This document shows, one piece after another, positions 1 to 7,772 of a DNA stretch of 26,931 nt. Numbering within the stretch: the first letter of the stretch is position 1; each line of letters starts with the position of its first letter. Below the pieces are notes generated by a model. That model was not told where the DNA came from, did not search any database, and saw only the letters and a list, made by a program, of their open reading frames with translations. Location: NCBI GenBank assembly GCA_023150835.1, contig JAKLKB010000093.1, positions 1 through 26,931 on the forward strand. Reading direction: 5' to 3'. The translations under genes were made by a program, and so were the position numbers. The stretch is from Myxococcota bacterium (GTDB taxonomy: Bacteria > Myxococcota_C > UBA6777).

Positions 1-135
1 AAGTACGGAAAGTACGGAAAGTACGGAAAGTACGGAAAGTACGGAAAGTACGGAAAGTACGGAAAGTACGGAAAGTACGGAAAGTACGGAAAGTACGGAA
101 AGTACGGAAAGTACGGAAAGTACGGAAAGTACGGA
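1..135. repeat. 9-bp tandem repeat, 15 perfect copies
   Basis: The unit AAGTACGGA is repeated 15 times without a single mismatch and runs into the left window edge, so the true array may be longer. It ends 11 bp before the mutS stop codon, on the downstream side of that gene. The unit resembles the 9-bp units at 18848-18928 and 18983-19009 (on one strand TTTCCGTAC here, TTTGCGTGC and TTTCCGTGT there), so these look like one variable-number repeat family. No coding role is evident here. Confidence 0.97.
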
Positions 136-146
136 AATTGGTGTGA

Positions 147-2810
147 TCAAGGTGCTTTGGGTTCGGAGAGGCGCTTTTTCCAATTGTAGAGAAGTTGAAG
201 GGCTTCCATGGGAGAAAAGCCGTTGAGGTCGAGATCTTCGAGTTCGTCTTCGAGGAAGGAGCGAGTGGTTTCTTCGACGATGACGGGTGCAAAGAGGGAC
301 ATTTGGTTGCGGGTTTGTTGCATTTGGCGGAGGTTGCCGAGGTGTTCGGTGTTGGGGAGTTTCCCTTCTTCGAGAGAGGCGAGGATACGGATAGAACGGC
401 GGACAACGCTTGCGGGCATTCCAGCGAGGCGGGCGACTTGGATGCCGTAGGAGTGGTTGGTACCGCCTTCGACGAGGCGATGTAAGAAGGCGATATCTTT
501 GCCTTGTTCTTGGACAGCGATGCTCATATTGCGCAGTTGTGGGAGAGAGTGTTCGAGTTCGGTGAGTTCGTGGTAATGGGTGGCAAACAAGGTGCGGCAT
601 TGGGTGCGGTTGTGGAGGTGTTCTGCGACAGCCCACGCGATCGAGATCCCATCGAAGGTGCTGGTTCCTCGACCGATCTCGTCGAGGATGACGAGGCTTT
701 TGGAGGTTGCGTTGTGGAGGATATTGGCGGTTTCGGTCATCTCGACCATAAAGGTGGACTGTCCACTTGCGAGGTTGTCGGAGGCACCGACGCGGGTAAA
801 GATGCGATCGCAGATGCCCAAGGAGGCGGATTTGGCGGGGACAAAGCAGCCGATTTGGGCCATTAGAGCGATCAATGCGGCTTGGCGCATGATCGTGGAT
901 TTTCCCGACATATTGGGTCCAGTCAACAAGATAAACTGGCCTTTTTCGGGGTGCATGGACAAGTCGTTGGGGACAAAGCCGCCTGTGGGGAGCATCTGTT
1001 CGACGACGGGATGTCGGCCAGCTTCGATCTGGATCTCGGAGGTGTCGGAGAGAGTGGGGCGTGTGTAATCGTTGCGTACGGAGACTTCGGCAAAAGTGGA
1101 GAGCGCGTCGAGCGTAGCAAGCTGGTCTGCGAGTTTGCCGATGGCTGCGCTATGTTCGCAGACGCGGGTGCGCAGAGCAAAGAAAAGCTCTTGTTCGAGT
1201 TCCCATGCGCGCTCTTCGGCCCCCAAGATGCTCAGTTGGTAATCGTCGAGTTCTTCGGTGGTAAAGCGCTCTTCGTTGACGAGCGTTTGTTTGCGGCGGA
1301 AGTAATCAGGGACGAGGTGTCGGTTGGCTTTGGTGACAGAGAAGGAGTATCCGAGGTTTTTGTGAAATTTGAGGCCGAGTGAGCGGATGCCCGTTTTTTG
1401 GCGTTCGGCCTCCATGATCTGATCGAGTCCTTTTTTGCCGTCACGAGCGAGGGTGCGCTGTTTGTCGAGATCGGGATCAAAGCCTTCGCGGACAAAGCCC
1501 GGATCTTTGATCAAGGCGGGAGCATCGTCGTTGAGGACTTGTCGGATATCGGCAGCGACGTGATCGAGTGGATCCATCTTGAGGAAAGGGGCGAGGACTT
1601 CGTTTTGATGGGTGTGGAGAGGGTGGAGGAGCTGGAGGATCTGCGGGACGGCTTCAAGCGAGGTCCTCAAAGAAACAAGGTCTTTGGGTGAAGCGATCCC
1701 GGAGGAGACTTTTCCGTTGAGGCGCTCCATATCGGCGATGTACTTGAGGGAGGCGCGGAGATCTTCGCGGGCCATCCCTTGATGCACGAAGCACTCGACC
1801 ACATCAAGGCGTCGATGGATCCGCTCGGCGTGGATAAGCGGGTAAAGCAGCCATTGTTTGAGTTTTCGGCCCCCCATGCCTGTGACCGAGCGATCCAACA
1901 ACCCAAATAAAGCGTTTCGCCGTGTGCGCTCGCGCATACTCTCCAAGATCTCAAGATTGGAAAGCGTCGATTGATCGAGGATCATGTAATCTTGGATCTG
2001 GTAGGGTACCAACTTGGCGATGTGGGGTGGGTCGCTTTTTTGGGTTTCTTGGACATAACCGAGCAAGGCCGAAGCACAGCGCACCCCCGCATCCATCTCG
2101 ATGATCCCGAAACCTTCGAGGCTTGCGATCTGAAAATGGCGGCACAACCGCTGTTCTCCTTCGCGCAACGCAAACTCTCGTCCTTCGCGCCATGTCACGC
2201 GCAACTTGTCGAGGCGTGCCACAAACTCATCCGCGATCGGAGTCTCTTTTTGATCTTCGCTCATCAAGATCTCGCGAGGCTGGATGCGTTGAAGCTCCAT
2301 CAACAGATCTTCTGCGGGCAACTCCGTTGCACGAAACTCCCCCGTTGTCAGATCCAAACAACCCAATCCGCTGCTCTTTCGCGCAAAAAACACCGCTGCG
2401 ATGTAAAGGTTGGCGCGTGAGTCCAGATCATCCGAATCCAGCACCATCCCGGGCGTGACGATCCGCGTCACTTCGCGCCGAACCAGCCCCTTGGCTTGCT
2501 TTGCATCTTCCACCTGATCACAGATCACCACCGTATGGCCGTTTTCAACGAGCCGATTGATGTAGCTTCGGTGTGCGTGGTGTGGGATCCCCGCCATTGG
2601 GATATCCTCGTCCCCCGCTTTGTTGCGGCTGGTTAACGCGATCCCCAAAACATCCGAACAAGTCTCTGCATCCTCGTAAAACATCTCGAAGAAGTCGCCC
2701 ATTCGAAAAAAGATGATCGCTTCGGGGTATTGGACTTTGACTTCCATGTACTGGCGCATCATGGGTGTCAACTTTTCCATGTCGACTTGGAGCGGCGTTT
2801 GAGACGACAA
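147..2810 (-). CDS. mutS: DNA mismatch repair ATPase MutS
   Basis: MutS recognises base mismatches and small loops and recruits MutL to start mismatch repair. Numbered from the upstream GTG at 2888, the mismatch-wedge motif GDFFEMF (Phe-x-Glu) is at residues 64-70, the Walker A motif GPNMSGKST near 656, the Walker B/signature DEIGRGTSTFDG near 733, and ATHYHEL follows it. The open frame reaches back to the GTG at 2888 (913 residues). I prefer the TTG at 2810 (887 residues) because a perfect AAGGAGG lies 8 nt before it. This places the conserved TPMMRQY segment near residue 15, as is usual in MutS; the ATG at 2780 has no clear ribosome site. The gene stands alone. The 9-bp repeat lies just past its stop. 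Identity is certain; only the start is open. Confidence 0.97.
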   Translation of the reverse strand: MSSQTPLQVDMEKLTPMMRQYMEVKVQYPEAIIFFRMGDFFEMFYEDAETCSDVLGIALTSRNKAGDEDIPMAGIPHHAHRSYINRLVENGHTVVICDQVEDAKQAKGLVRREVTRIVTPGMVLDSDDLDSRANLYIAAVFFARKSSGLGCLDLTTGEFRATELPAEDLLMELQRIQPREILMSEDQKETPIADEFVARLDKLRVTWREGREFALREGEQRLCRHFQIASLEGFGIIEMDAGVRCASALLGYVQETQKSDPPHIAKLVPYQIQDYMILDQSTLSNLEILESMRERTRRNALFGLLDRSVTGMGGRKLKQWLLYPLIHAERIHRRLDVVECFVHQGMAREDLRASLKYIADMERLNGKVSSGIASPKDLVSLRTSLEAVPQILQLLHPLHTHQNEVLAPFLKMDPLDHVAADIRQVLNDDAPALIKDPGFVREGFDPDLDKQRTLARDGKKGLDQIMEAERQKTGIRSLGLKFHKNLGYSFSVTKANRHLVPDYFRRKQTLVNEERFTTEELDDYQLSILGAEERAWELEQELFFALRTRVCEHSAAIGKLADQLATLDALSTFAEVSVRNDYTRPTLSDTSEIQIEAGRHPVVEQMLPTGGFVPNDLSMHPEKGQFILLTGPNMSGKSTIMRQAALIALMAQIGCFVPAKSASLGICDRIFTRVGASDNLASGQSTFMVEMTETANILHNATSKSLVILDEIGRGTSTFDGISIAWAVAEHLHNRTQCRTLFATHYHELTELEHSLPQLRNMSIAVQEQGKDIAFLHRLVEGGTNHSYGIQVARLAGMPASVVRRSIRILASLEEGKLPNTEHLGNLRQMQQTRNQMSLFAPVIVEETTRSFLEDELEDLDLNGFSPMEALQLLYNWKKRLSEPKAP

Positions 2811-2818
2811 GGTGGCTT

Positions 2819-2825
2819 CCTCCTT
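2819..2825 (-). promoter_or_regulatory. Ribosome binding site deciding the mutS start
   Basis: On the minus strand AAGGAGG lies 8 nt upstream of a TTG codon at 2810. The neighbouring candidates, ATG at 2780 and GTG at 2888, have weaker or no purine-rich sites, so the TTG is the best supported start. Confidence 0.6.
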
Positions 2826-3062
2826 CGATTTGGGGGGCGGAGTCTCTCGCTTGGTTTGTTGTTGCGCGACACATCCATGCCTATACACAAGACCTGTCTT
2901 CTGTACAACAACACAATGTCACCCCGCGAACACGTCTTTCTTTTTCACCGGGTGACGCATGGCGGATGAAGAAAGGGTTGACCGTTGGGCGCGTCTGGCC
3001 CAAAATACCCACGTTTTGCAGCGATCTCTTGGATCGATGTGGTGCTTTTGTTTGCGGGCTTC

Positions 3063-3091
3063 TTGGCTTGCGGCTTGTCTTGGGCTATAGT
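3063..3091 (+). promoter_or_regulatory. Possible sigma-70-like promoter
   Basis: TTGGCT and TATAGT are separated by 17 bp, facing the gene at 3260. The match is moderate, and the leader would be about 160 nt. This is a pattern match only. Confidence 0.3.
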
Positions 3092-3259
3092 CTGTTCTTC
3101 TTGTTGTACTGCGCTTTGCTCTTTTGTTTGCCGAGCGCCCTTCTTTGGTTGAAGGGGATGCCTTCTCCCTCGGCAAACACCGTCTGAAATCAGGTAGCGT
3201 TCGTCCTTCGGGGCGGACGAGCATTGAAACCCAACGCACGTAGACTCGGAGGCTTTTCG

Positions 3260-4117
3260 ATGGATGCCTTTCTTCTCACCGTGATGATCGCCGGTGGATT
3301 GGTTCTCGCTGTCGCGCTGCTCGCAATCATCGTCTCTCTCGTTGAATCCAGCGGACGCCGCAAGCGATTGCGTCAACTCCAAGAACTCCGTGAGGGGCCT
3401 TCTGCGTTGCGCTTGCCTAAACCTCCCTCCGCACCACCTCCACGCGCCTTTACCCCCCAACTTCCCGCGTTGGAGATCCCGTTCGATTCCCCCGCACCTC
3501 CCGCTCCCCGCGCCGCTCCAGCCAAACTGACCGAAGAGATCTCCTCGTTTCGTCCTGTTTCTTCGGCCCTTGACGATCTACCCCTCTCTCCCGTCGAAGC
3601 CGAACCTCCCGCCAAGCCCGCTGCCTTCACTCCCACAACCCGCTCCTATTCGCCCAAACAAACCCTGAGCTTTTTTCCCGATGACAACGACAACTCCCTC
3701 TCCGCTTTGACCTCTCCCGGCCAACGCGCTACCCCCATCGAAAGAGCCGTTGAACCCACACTCGACGAACCTCGCCATGATCTCGGACTCTCCGCTTCCG
3801 CGCCCCTGCCCCCCACCCCCAAGGCCCTCGCAAGCGAAAGCAAAAGCATCCTGTACCTTGATCCAGACTTTGAACTCGCCGAAGTCAAGCGCGTCTTGCG
3901 CATCTGGCAGATGACCCCCTCCGCCTCCGAAAACTTGCCCCCCAACCAGATGGGCCGCTGGCTGTGCGAAGACGGAACCCTTGTCGAACTGCTCGTCGGC
4001 GAAAAAGGCTACCCCTATCTCGATATCCGTGGCCCGATGGCCAATGACCTCGCTCGTTATCTCCCCCAAGATCTCCCCATCCGACCCGATCTCGCCAGCC
4101 TCGCCGAAATGAGCTAA
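3260..4117 (+). CDS. Membrane-anchored proline-rich protein, function unknown
   Basis: The protein has 285 residues. The ATG at 3260 follows CGGAGG with 8-nt spacing, which is why I prefer it to the upstream ATG at 3224. Residues about 5-28 form one hydrophobic segment, followed at once by a basic stretch (GRRKRLRQ), so the N-terminus is probably anchored in the inner membrane with the rest in the cytoplasm. Residues about 50-185 are rich in Pro, Ala and Ser and look disordered. The last 90 residues are compact and mixed in composition, with the segments LYLDPDFELAEVKRVLRIW and LVELLVGEKGYPYLDIRGP, and probably fold as a small domain. I do not recognise the family. It converges on the S41 protease gene; the gap holds repeats and hairpins. 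Confidence 0.8.
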   Translation: MDAFLLTVMIAGGLVLAVALLAIIVSLVESSGRRKRLRQLQELREGPSALRLPKPPSAPPPRAFTPQLPALEIPFDSPAPPAPRAAPAKLTEEISSFRPVSSALDDLPLSPVEAEPPAKPAAFTPTTRSYSPKQTLSFFPDDNDNSLSALTSPGQRATPIERAVEPTLDEPRHDLGLSASAPLPPTPKALASESKSILYLDPDFELAEVKRVLRIWQMTPSASENLPPNQMGRWLCEDGTLVELLVGEKGYPYLDIRGPMANDLARYLPQDLPIRPDLASLAEMS

Positions 4118-4136
4118 CCCACAAAACATCCAACAG

Positions 4137-4304
4137 CTTATCGGGATACCTTTGGGGCAATGTACGGGCGGGGAGCGCCTTATCGGGATGCCTTTGGGGC
4201 AATGTACGGGCGGGGAGCGCCTTATCGGGATGCCTTTTGGGCAATGTACGGGCGGGGAGCGCCTTATCGGGATGCCTTTTGGGCAATGTACGGGCGGGGA
4301 GCGC
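4137..4304. repeat. 42-bp tandem repeat, 4 copies
   Basis: Four head-to-tail copies lie at 4137-4178, 4179-4220, 4221-4262 and 4263-4304. Each begins CTTATCGGGATRCCTTTKGG and ends GGCGGGGAGCGC. Copies differ at only a few positions (first base, ATACC versus ATGCC, TTGGGG versus TTTGGG). There are no unique spacers between copies. Confidence 0.95.
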
Positions 4305-4380
4305 CTTGGACGAAACCCCCGCGTTCGCGGTAGTTCGAGCGAGAGAGTTGTTGGTGTGAAAAACGTTTGATTCGTTCGCC

Positions 4381-4440
4381 GATATGGGGGTCAAGGGAGC
4401 GGTGCTCCCTTGTGGGGTGTGGGGCAAAGCCCCACAACAA
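4381..4440. terminator. Double hairpin repeat, possible bidirectional terminator
   Basis: Two stem-loops lie side by side. CAAGGGAGC pairs with GCTCCCTTG (9 bp, loop of 3; 4392-4412), and TGTGGGGC pairs with GCCCCACA (8 bp, loop AAA; 4418-4436). There is no clear T-run, so this is not a classical intrinsic terminator, but the site lies between two convergent genes. Related sequences occur at 26083-26140 (inverted) and 26627-26682, so it is a dispersed repeat. Confidence 0.6.
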
Positions 4441-4466
4441 CCAACAGCCTATTTATTTGATGGGGA

Positions 4467-7400
4467 TCAGGGGGTGGTGGGGCGTTTGGGGGTGGGGTGG
4501 GTGGTTTCTTTGGGGTGGTAGTAGAGGATAAGTTCTTTGGAGCCGACGAAGTGCTTGGTTTCGCGGGCAACGACGATGACGGAGTTTCGGCCTTTTTTGA
4601 GTTGAATGGGGAGGCTGAATTGGAGTTTGGGGAGGTTGCGCAGGGAGCGGTAGAAGATCTTGTCGCCGTTGACGAGGATATAGGTGTCAAGGAGAGGGAC
4701 GTTGTTTTGGATGGAGCCTTGGAGTCGGAAAGAGGGTGAGGTAAGGTGAAGGGGTTGGTTGGGGAGCTTGAAGGAGATCTCGGGCGTTTTGTACTGCCAG
4801 AGGGGGCTGACCTTTTGGGCGGAGGGGCTTGGTTTTTTGGCGAAGGGTTCGACGTCTCGGGCAAGGACCCAAAAGGTCAAGGGTGGTGCGGGATCGGGTT
4901 TGATGACATCGTTGGGTGGTGGGACGGGTTGGGTGATGGCCGAAGGGGGAAGGGAGACGCGATAGAAGGGTCCAAGGCGTCCGTTGGTGCGAAGGGCGGT
5001 GCCTTGTTTGGCGAAGGCGATCTTGGGGGCATCGAGGGCGGCACCGCTGAGGAGTCGGGTGGTGCGTTCGGAGACACGGATCCAGCGTTGTTTGATATCC
5101 ATGGGGGCGATATCTTCGTTGCGGATAGGGAGGTGGAGGCGATCTTGGACGGAGGTGAAGAGTTCGCCGTCCATGAGCTTGAGGCGGATATCGAGGGCTT
5201 TTTTCATGTAGACGTCTTTTTCGACGCGGAAGAGAAAAGAGCCTGTTCGCCATTGGTTGGGGGAGAGGGAGCCAAAGACAACACGACCTTGTTGGATAAA
5301 GAGTTCGCTGCCGCCTTCGTTGCTGATCTCGCCGACGAGTTGGAGGGATTTTCCGGGGCCTTGGTTTCGGACAGAGACGTGCATGGCAAAGGTTTCGCCG
5401 GGTTGGACGAGTCCATCGCCGTTGCCGTTGATCTCTTGGAGAAAATAAGAAAAGGCAAAATGAGGTCGTGGTAGCCCTTGTATAGGGAGGAGGAGGTTTT
5501 TGTTTTGTTGGAGTTTGTTGGAACCGAGGATGGATATCTCGATGGGATGGACTTGGGTGTTGACCCATTTGGGTAGTTTGATCTCAGCGGTCCATCGGCG
5601 TGTTTGTTTGGGCGGGACGTGTCCGAAGATAAACTCGCGTCGATTGAGGAACCAGAAGGAGGACTTGGTGACGGCGCGGACGCGGTAGGCAGGGGTTTTT
5701 GCGTTGTTTCGGAGGGTGATCTGGAGTTGATAAGCGCCACCTGCGAGGATGCGGCCATTTTGGAGTTTGGAGAAGGCTTTGTCTTTGTCTTTGCTGTCTT
5801 TGCCGTTGATGGGGATGAGTTTATAGGAGAGAGAGAGAGAAGGCGGTTCGGCGGGGGCTGTTTTCCACGAGATACCGATTTTTTTGAGGGCGGTGTGGAT
5901 CTTTTGTTTTTCGGCTTCTTTGGTTTTTTGGAGGAGAGGCAGAGCAGCGTTGTACATTTTGAGGCGCTCGGAGGACTCGGATTTGGAGAGGAGCGTGTGA
6001 GCGAGTTTGATCTCAAAGTCCATCTGGAGCTTTTTGTCTTCTTTGTAGTCGTCAGCGGCGGAGGGTTTCTTTTTTTCTTCGTTGTCGAGATAGCCGAGGC
6101 GGAACATGGCGGTGCGTTGTTCACGGACGCCTTTGAGGTAAGCGGGAAGTTTTTTGCCGTTGGTCTTGCGGGGTTTTTCTTCAAAAAGCTGCACTTGATC
6201 TTTGTGGATATGAACGGGACTGAGAGAGATATCAGGGGCGACGCCGATATCTTGGATGGAGATGTTTCCGGGGGTGAGGTATTGGGCGACGGTGAGTTTG
6301 AGGGCGGTGCGTTCGGGGCTAAAGCGCGAGATGATCGGATAAAGGATCTGGACAGTGCCTTTGCCGTAGGTGCGTTGTCCGAGGACGAGAGCACGGTTGT
6401 TGTTTTTGAGCGCGCCCGCGACGATCTCGGAAGCCGAAGCGGAGCCGTTGTTGACGAGGACAACGATGGGATAGTCGGGTTGTGTGTCGACGTAAGTGGC
6501 GTATCGCTCGCTGGGTGGGGAAGAACCGCCAGCGTGGGCAACGATCATGCCTTTGGAGAGGAAAGCGTCGGAGACACGGATGGCTTGGTCGAGGAGTCCG
6601 CCCGGGTTGTCGCGCAGGTCGAGGATCAAGCCACGCAGCTTTTTGACTTTGAGGGACATCCGTTCGAGAGCAGCGAGCATCTCGCTGGTGGTGTCTTGTT
6701 GGAAGTTTTTGATTTGGATGTAGGCGACGTCGTCTTCGAGCAGATGGGAACTGACGCTCTTGACGCGGATAATGGCGCGGACAAGACGAAAAGGGCGAGG
6801 CTGACTGAAGCTTTTGCGCATGACCCAGATCACGACGGGGGTTCCGGGATCACCGCGAAGTTTGTTGACGGCGGCGTTGAGGTCCATGTTGATGGTGGAT
6901 TCATCACCGATGCGGACAATGCGGTCTTTGGAGCGAAGTCCTGCGCGAGCCGCCGGGGTGTCGGGCATGGGGCTGACGATGGTGATGTAGCCTTCTTGAC
7001 TTTGGATCACGATGCCAAGGCCGCCGAACTTGCCGCTGGTGTGGATGTTCATGTCTTTGTAGAAAGAGGGCGGCAGAAAAGCGGTGTGGACATCGAGTGT
7101 GCGGAGCATACCGTTGATGGCGGAAAACTCGATATTTCGGAGTTTTACGTCACCGCGATAGTGCTGTTTGATAAAGGCAAAGACGGGTTGGAGTTGGTAG
7201 GGGACATCCGAGATGACGCGGGTGGGAGGAAGCGGAAAGGTTTTGGAGCGCTGATCGATATGGATCGTGACGCTGCTGTGGTCTTTGGCGAATTGGACCA
7301 TGATGGCGGGGACGGTGGATTGGAGTTGTTTGAGCGCCTCGTAGAGCATCTTTTGTGGGTTGACTTGTTGTGGGTCGACGTAGTTTTTTTCGACGAGCCA

Positions 7401-7556
7401 AACGACCTTTTTGACATAGAACATATCGGTGAAGCGGTAGCCCCCAAATTGGGCGTGTGCAGCAGGAACAAGAGAAACCCACGAGGGCGAAGTCCATCCG
7501 CCCCACAGGCTCAACGCAAAGAAGGCGATGAGCGCTGTTCGTGTACGTCGTTGCAT
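4467..7556 (-). CDS. Exported S41 (C-terminal processing) protease with long C-terminal tail
   Basis: This is a serine endopeptidase of the CtpA/Prc type, 1029 residues, about twice the usual length of CtpA proteins. The ATG at 7556 follows GGAGGT with 6-nt spacing. A signal peptide ends at AAHA|Q (residues 32-36). A PDZ domain starts near FGGLGIV (about 176) and runs to about 260. The catalytic core includes LDLRDNPGGLLD, then GSASASEI with Ser374 and YGKGTVQ with Lys399. The Ser and Lys are 25 residues apart, as in other S41 enzymes. About 550 residues follow. They contain beta-rich stretches, among them NGNGDGLVQPGETF and an Ig-like or CARDB-like final block. This layout matches the MXAN_5808-type family of Myxococcota. 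It probably acts in the periplasm or envelope; the substrate is unknown. Confidence 0.93.
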   Translation of the reverse strand: MQRRTRTALIAFFALSLWGGWTSPSWVSLVPAAHAQFGGYRFTDMFYVKKVVWLVEKNYVDPQQVNPQKMLYEALKQLQSTVPAIMVQFAKDHSSVTIHIDQRSKTFPLPPTRVISDVPYQLQPVFAFIKQHYRGDVKLRNIEFSAINGMLRTLDVHTAFLPPSFYKDMNIHTSGKFGGLGIVIQSQEGYITIVSPMPDTPAARAGLRSKDRIVRIGDESTINMDLNAAVNKLRGDPGTPVVIWVMRKSFSQPRPFRLVRAIIRVKSVSSHLLEDDVAYIQIKNFQQDTTSEMLAALERMSLKVKKLRGLILDLRDNPGGLLDQAIRVSDAFLSKGMIVAHAGGSSPPSERYATYVDTQPDYPIVVLVNNGSASASEIVAGALKNNNRALVLGQRTYGKGTVQILYPIISRFSPERTALKLTVAQYLTPGNISIQDIGVAPDISLSPVHIHKDQVQLFEEKPRKTNGKKLPAYLKGVREQRTAMFRLGYLDNEEKKKPSAADDYKEDKKLQMDFEIKLAHTLLSKSESSERLKMYNAALPLLQKTKEAEKQKIHTALKKIGISWKTAPAEPPSLSLSYKLIPINGKDSKDKDKAFSKLQNGRILAGGAYQLQITLRNNAKTPAYRVRAVTKSSFWFLNRREFIFGHVPPKQTRRWTAEIKLPKWVNTQVHPIEISILGSNKLQQNKNLLLPIQGLPRPHFAFSYFLQEINGNGDGLVQPGETFAMHVSVRNQGPGKSLQLVGEISNEGGSELFIQQGRVVFGSLSPNQWRTGSFLFRVEKDVYMKKALDIRLKLMDGELFTSVQDRLHLPIRNEDIAPMDIKQRWIRVSERTTRLLSGAALDAPKIAFAKQGTALRTNGRLGPFYRVSLPPSAITQPVPPPNDVIKPDPAPPLTFWVLARDVEPFAKKPSPSAQKVSPLWQYKTPEISFKLPNQPLHLTSPSFRLQGSIQNNVPLLDTYILVNGDKIFYRSLRNLPKLQFSLPIQLKKGRNSVIVVARETKHFVGSKELILYYHPKETTHPTPKRPTTP

Positions 7557-7772
7557 CCGTGACCTCCGGTCTTGGAAAGAGCAAAGTTGCAGAGTGAACA
7601 CAAGCGGCAGCATAGCAGAGCGCCAACCGCTTGCGAAGGTGCTTTTGCTTGAACAAAAGCTCGCTTCAAAAGATGCCCAGCGTGGGCGACCGATGCAACA
7701 AGGTGGCGCAAAGCAGGTGGATTTGCAAGCGAGAACAGCAAAGCGGAGACCGCTGTTTGGAGGATGTTCGTA
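7557..7772. other. Intergenic region with hairpins downstream of the PDH operon
   Basis: This gap follows the end of the E3 gene and precedes the S41 protease start. It holds a perfect stem GCTTTTG/CAAAAGC with a 6-nt loop (7641-7660) and a smaller one, GCCCA/TGGGC (7676-7688). Either could help end transcription of the minus-strand operon, but neither has a T-run. The protease promoter must also lie here; I could not pin it down. Confidence 0.4.
7641..7660 (-). terminator. Stem-loop, possible terminator of the PDH operon
   Basis: Seven perfect base pairs (GCTTTTG with CAAAAGC) enclose a 6-nt loop, about 110 nt past the E3 stop codon. No U-tract follows on the minus strand, so termination is only a guess. 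Confidence 0.3.

Larger units (their letters stand above)
2811..3259. other. Divergent intergenic region mutS / membrane protein
   Basis: This 449-bp gap lies between two divergent genes. It contains a possible plus-strand promoter, TTGGCT (3063-3068) - 17 bp - TATAGT (3086-3091), and a stem-loop TCGTCC/GGACGA (3201-3206 with 3215-3220) in the leader of the next gene. A Gln/Lys-rich frame is open on the minus strand around 2947-3190 but lacks a usable start codon, so I do not call it a gene. Confidence 0.5.
4118..4466. other. Convergent intergenic region with repeats
   Basis: The 349 bp between the ends of the membrane-protein gene and the S41 protease gene hold a 42-bp tandem array (4137-4304) and two adjacent strong hairpins (4392-4436). 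Both strands are open through the array because the unit is 14 codons long, but the peptides are pure repeat and I see no real gene. Confidence 0.8.

Noticed and set aside
2945-3460. Gln/Lys-rich minus-strand frame upstream of mutS
   Set aside because: Its C-terminal part looks mildly protein-like, but there is no ATG, GTG or TTG start outside the opposing gene at 3260 and no ribosome site.
4152-4370. Small frames through the 42-bp repeats
   Set aside because: They are translations of a tandem array with no start signals or non-repeat domain.
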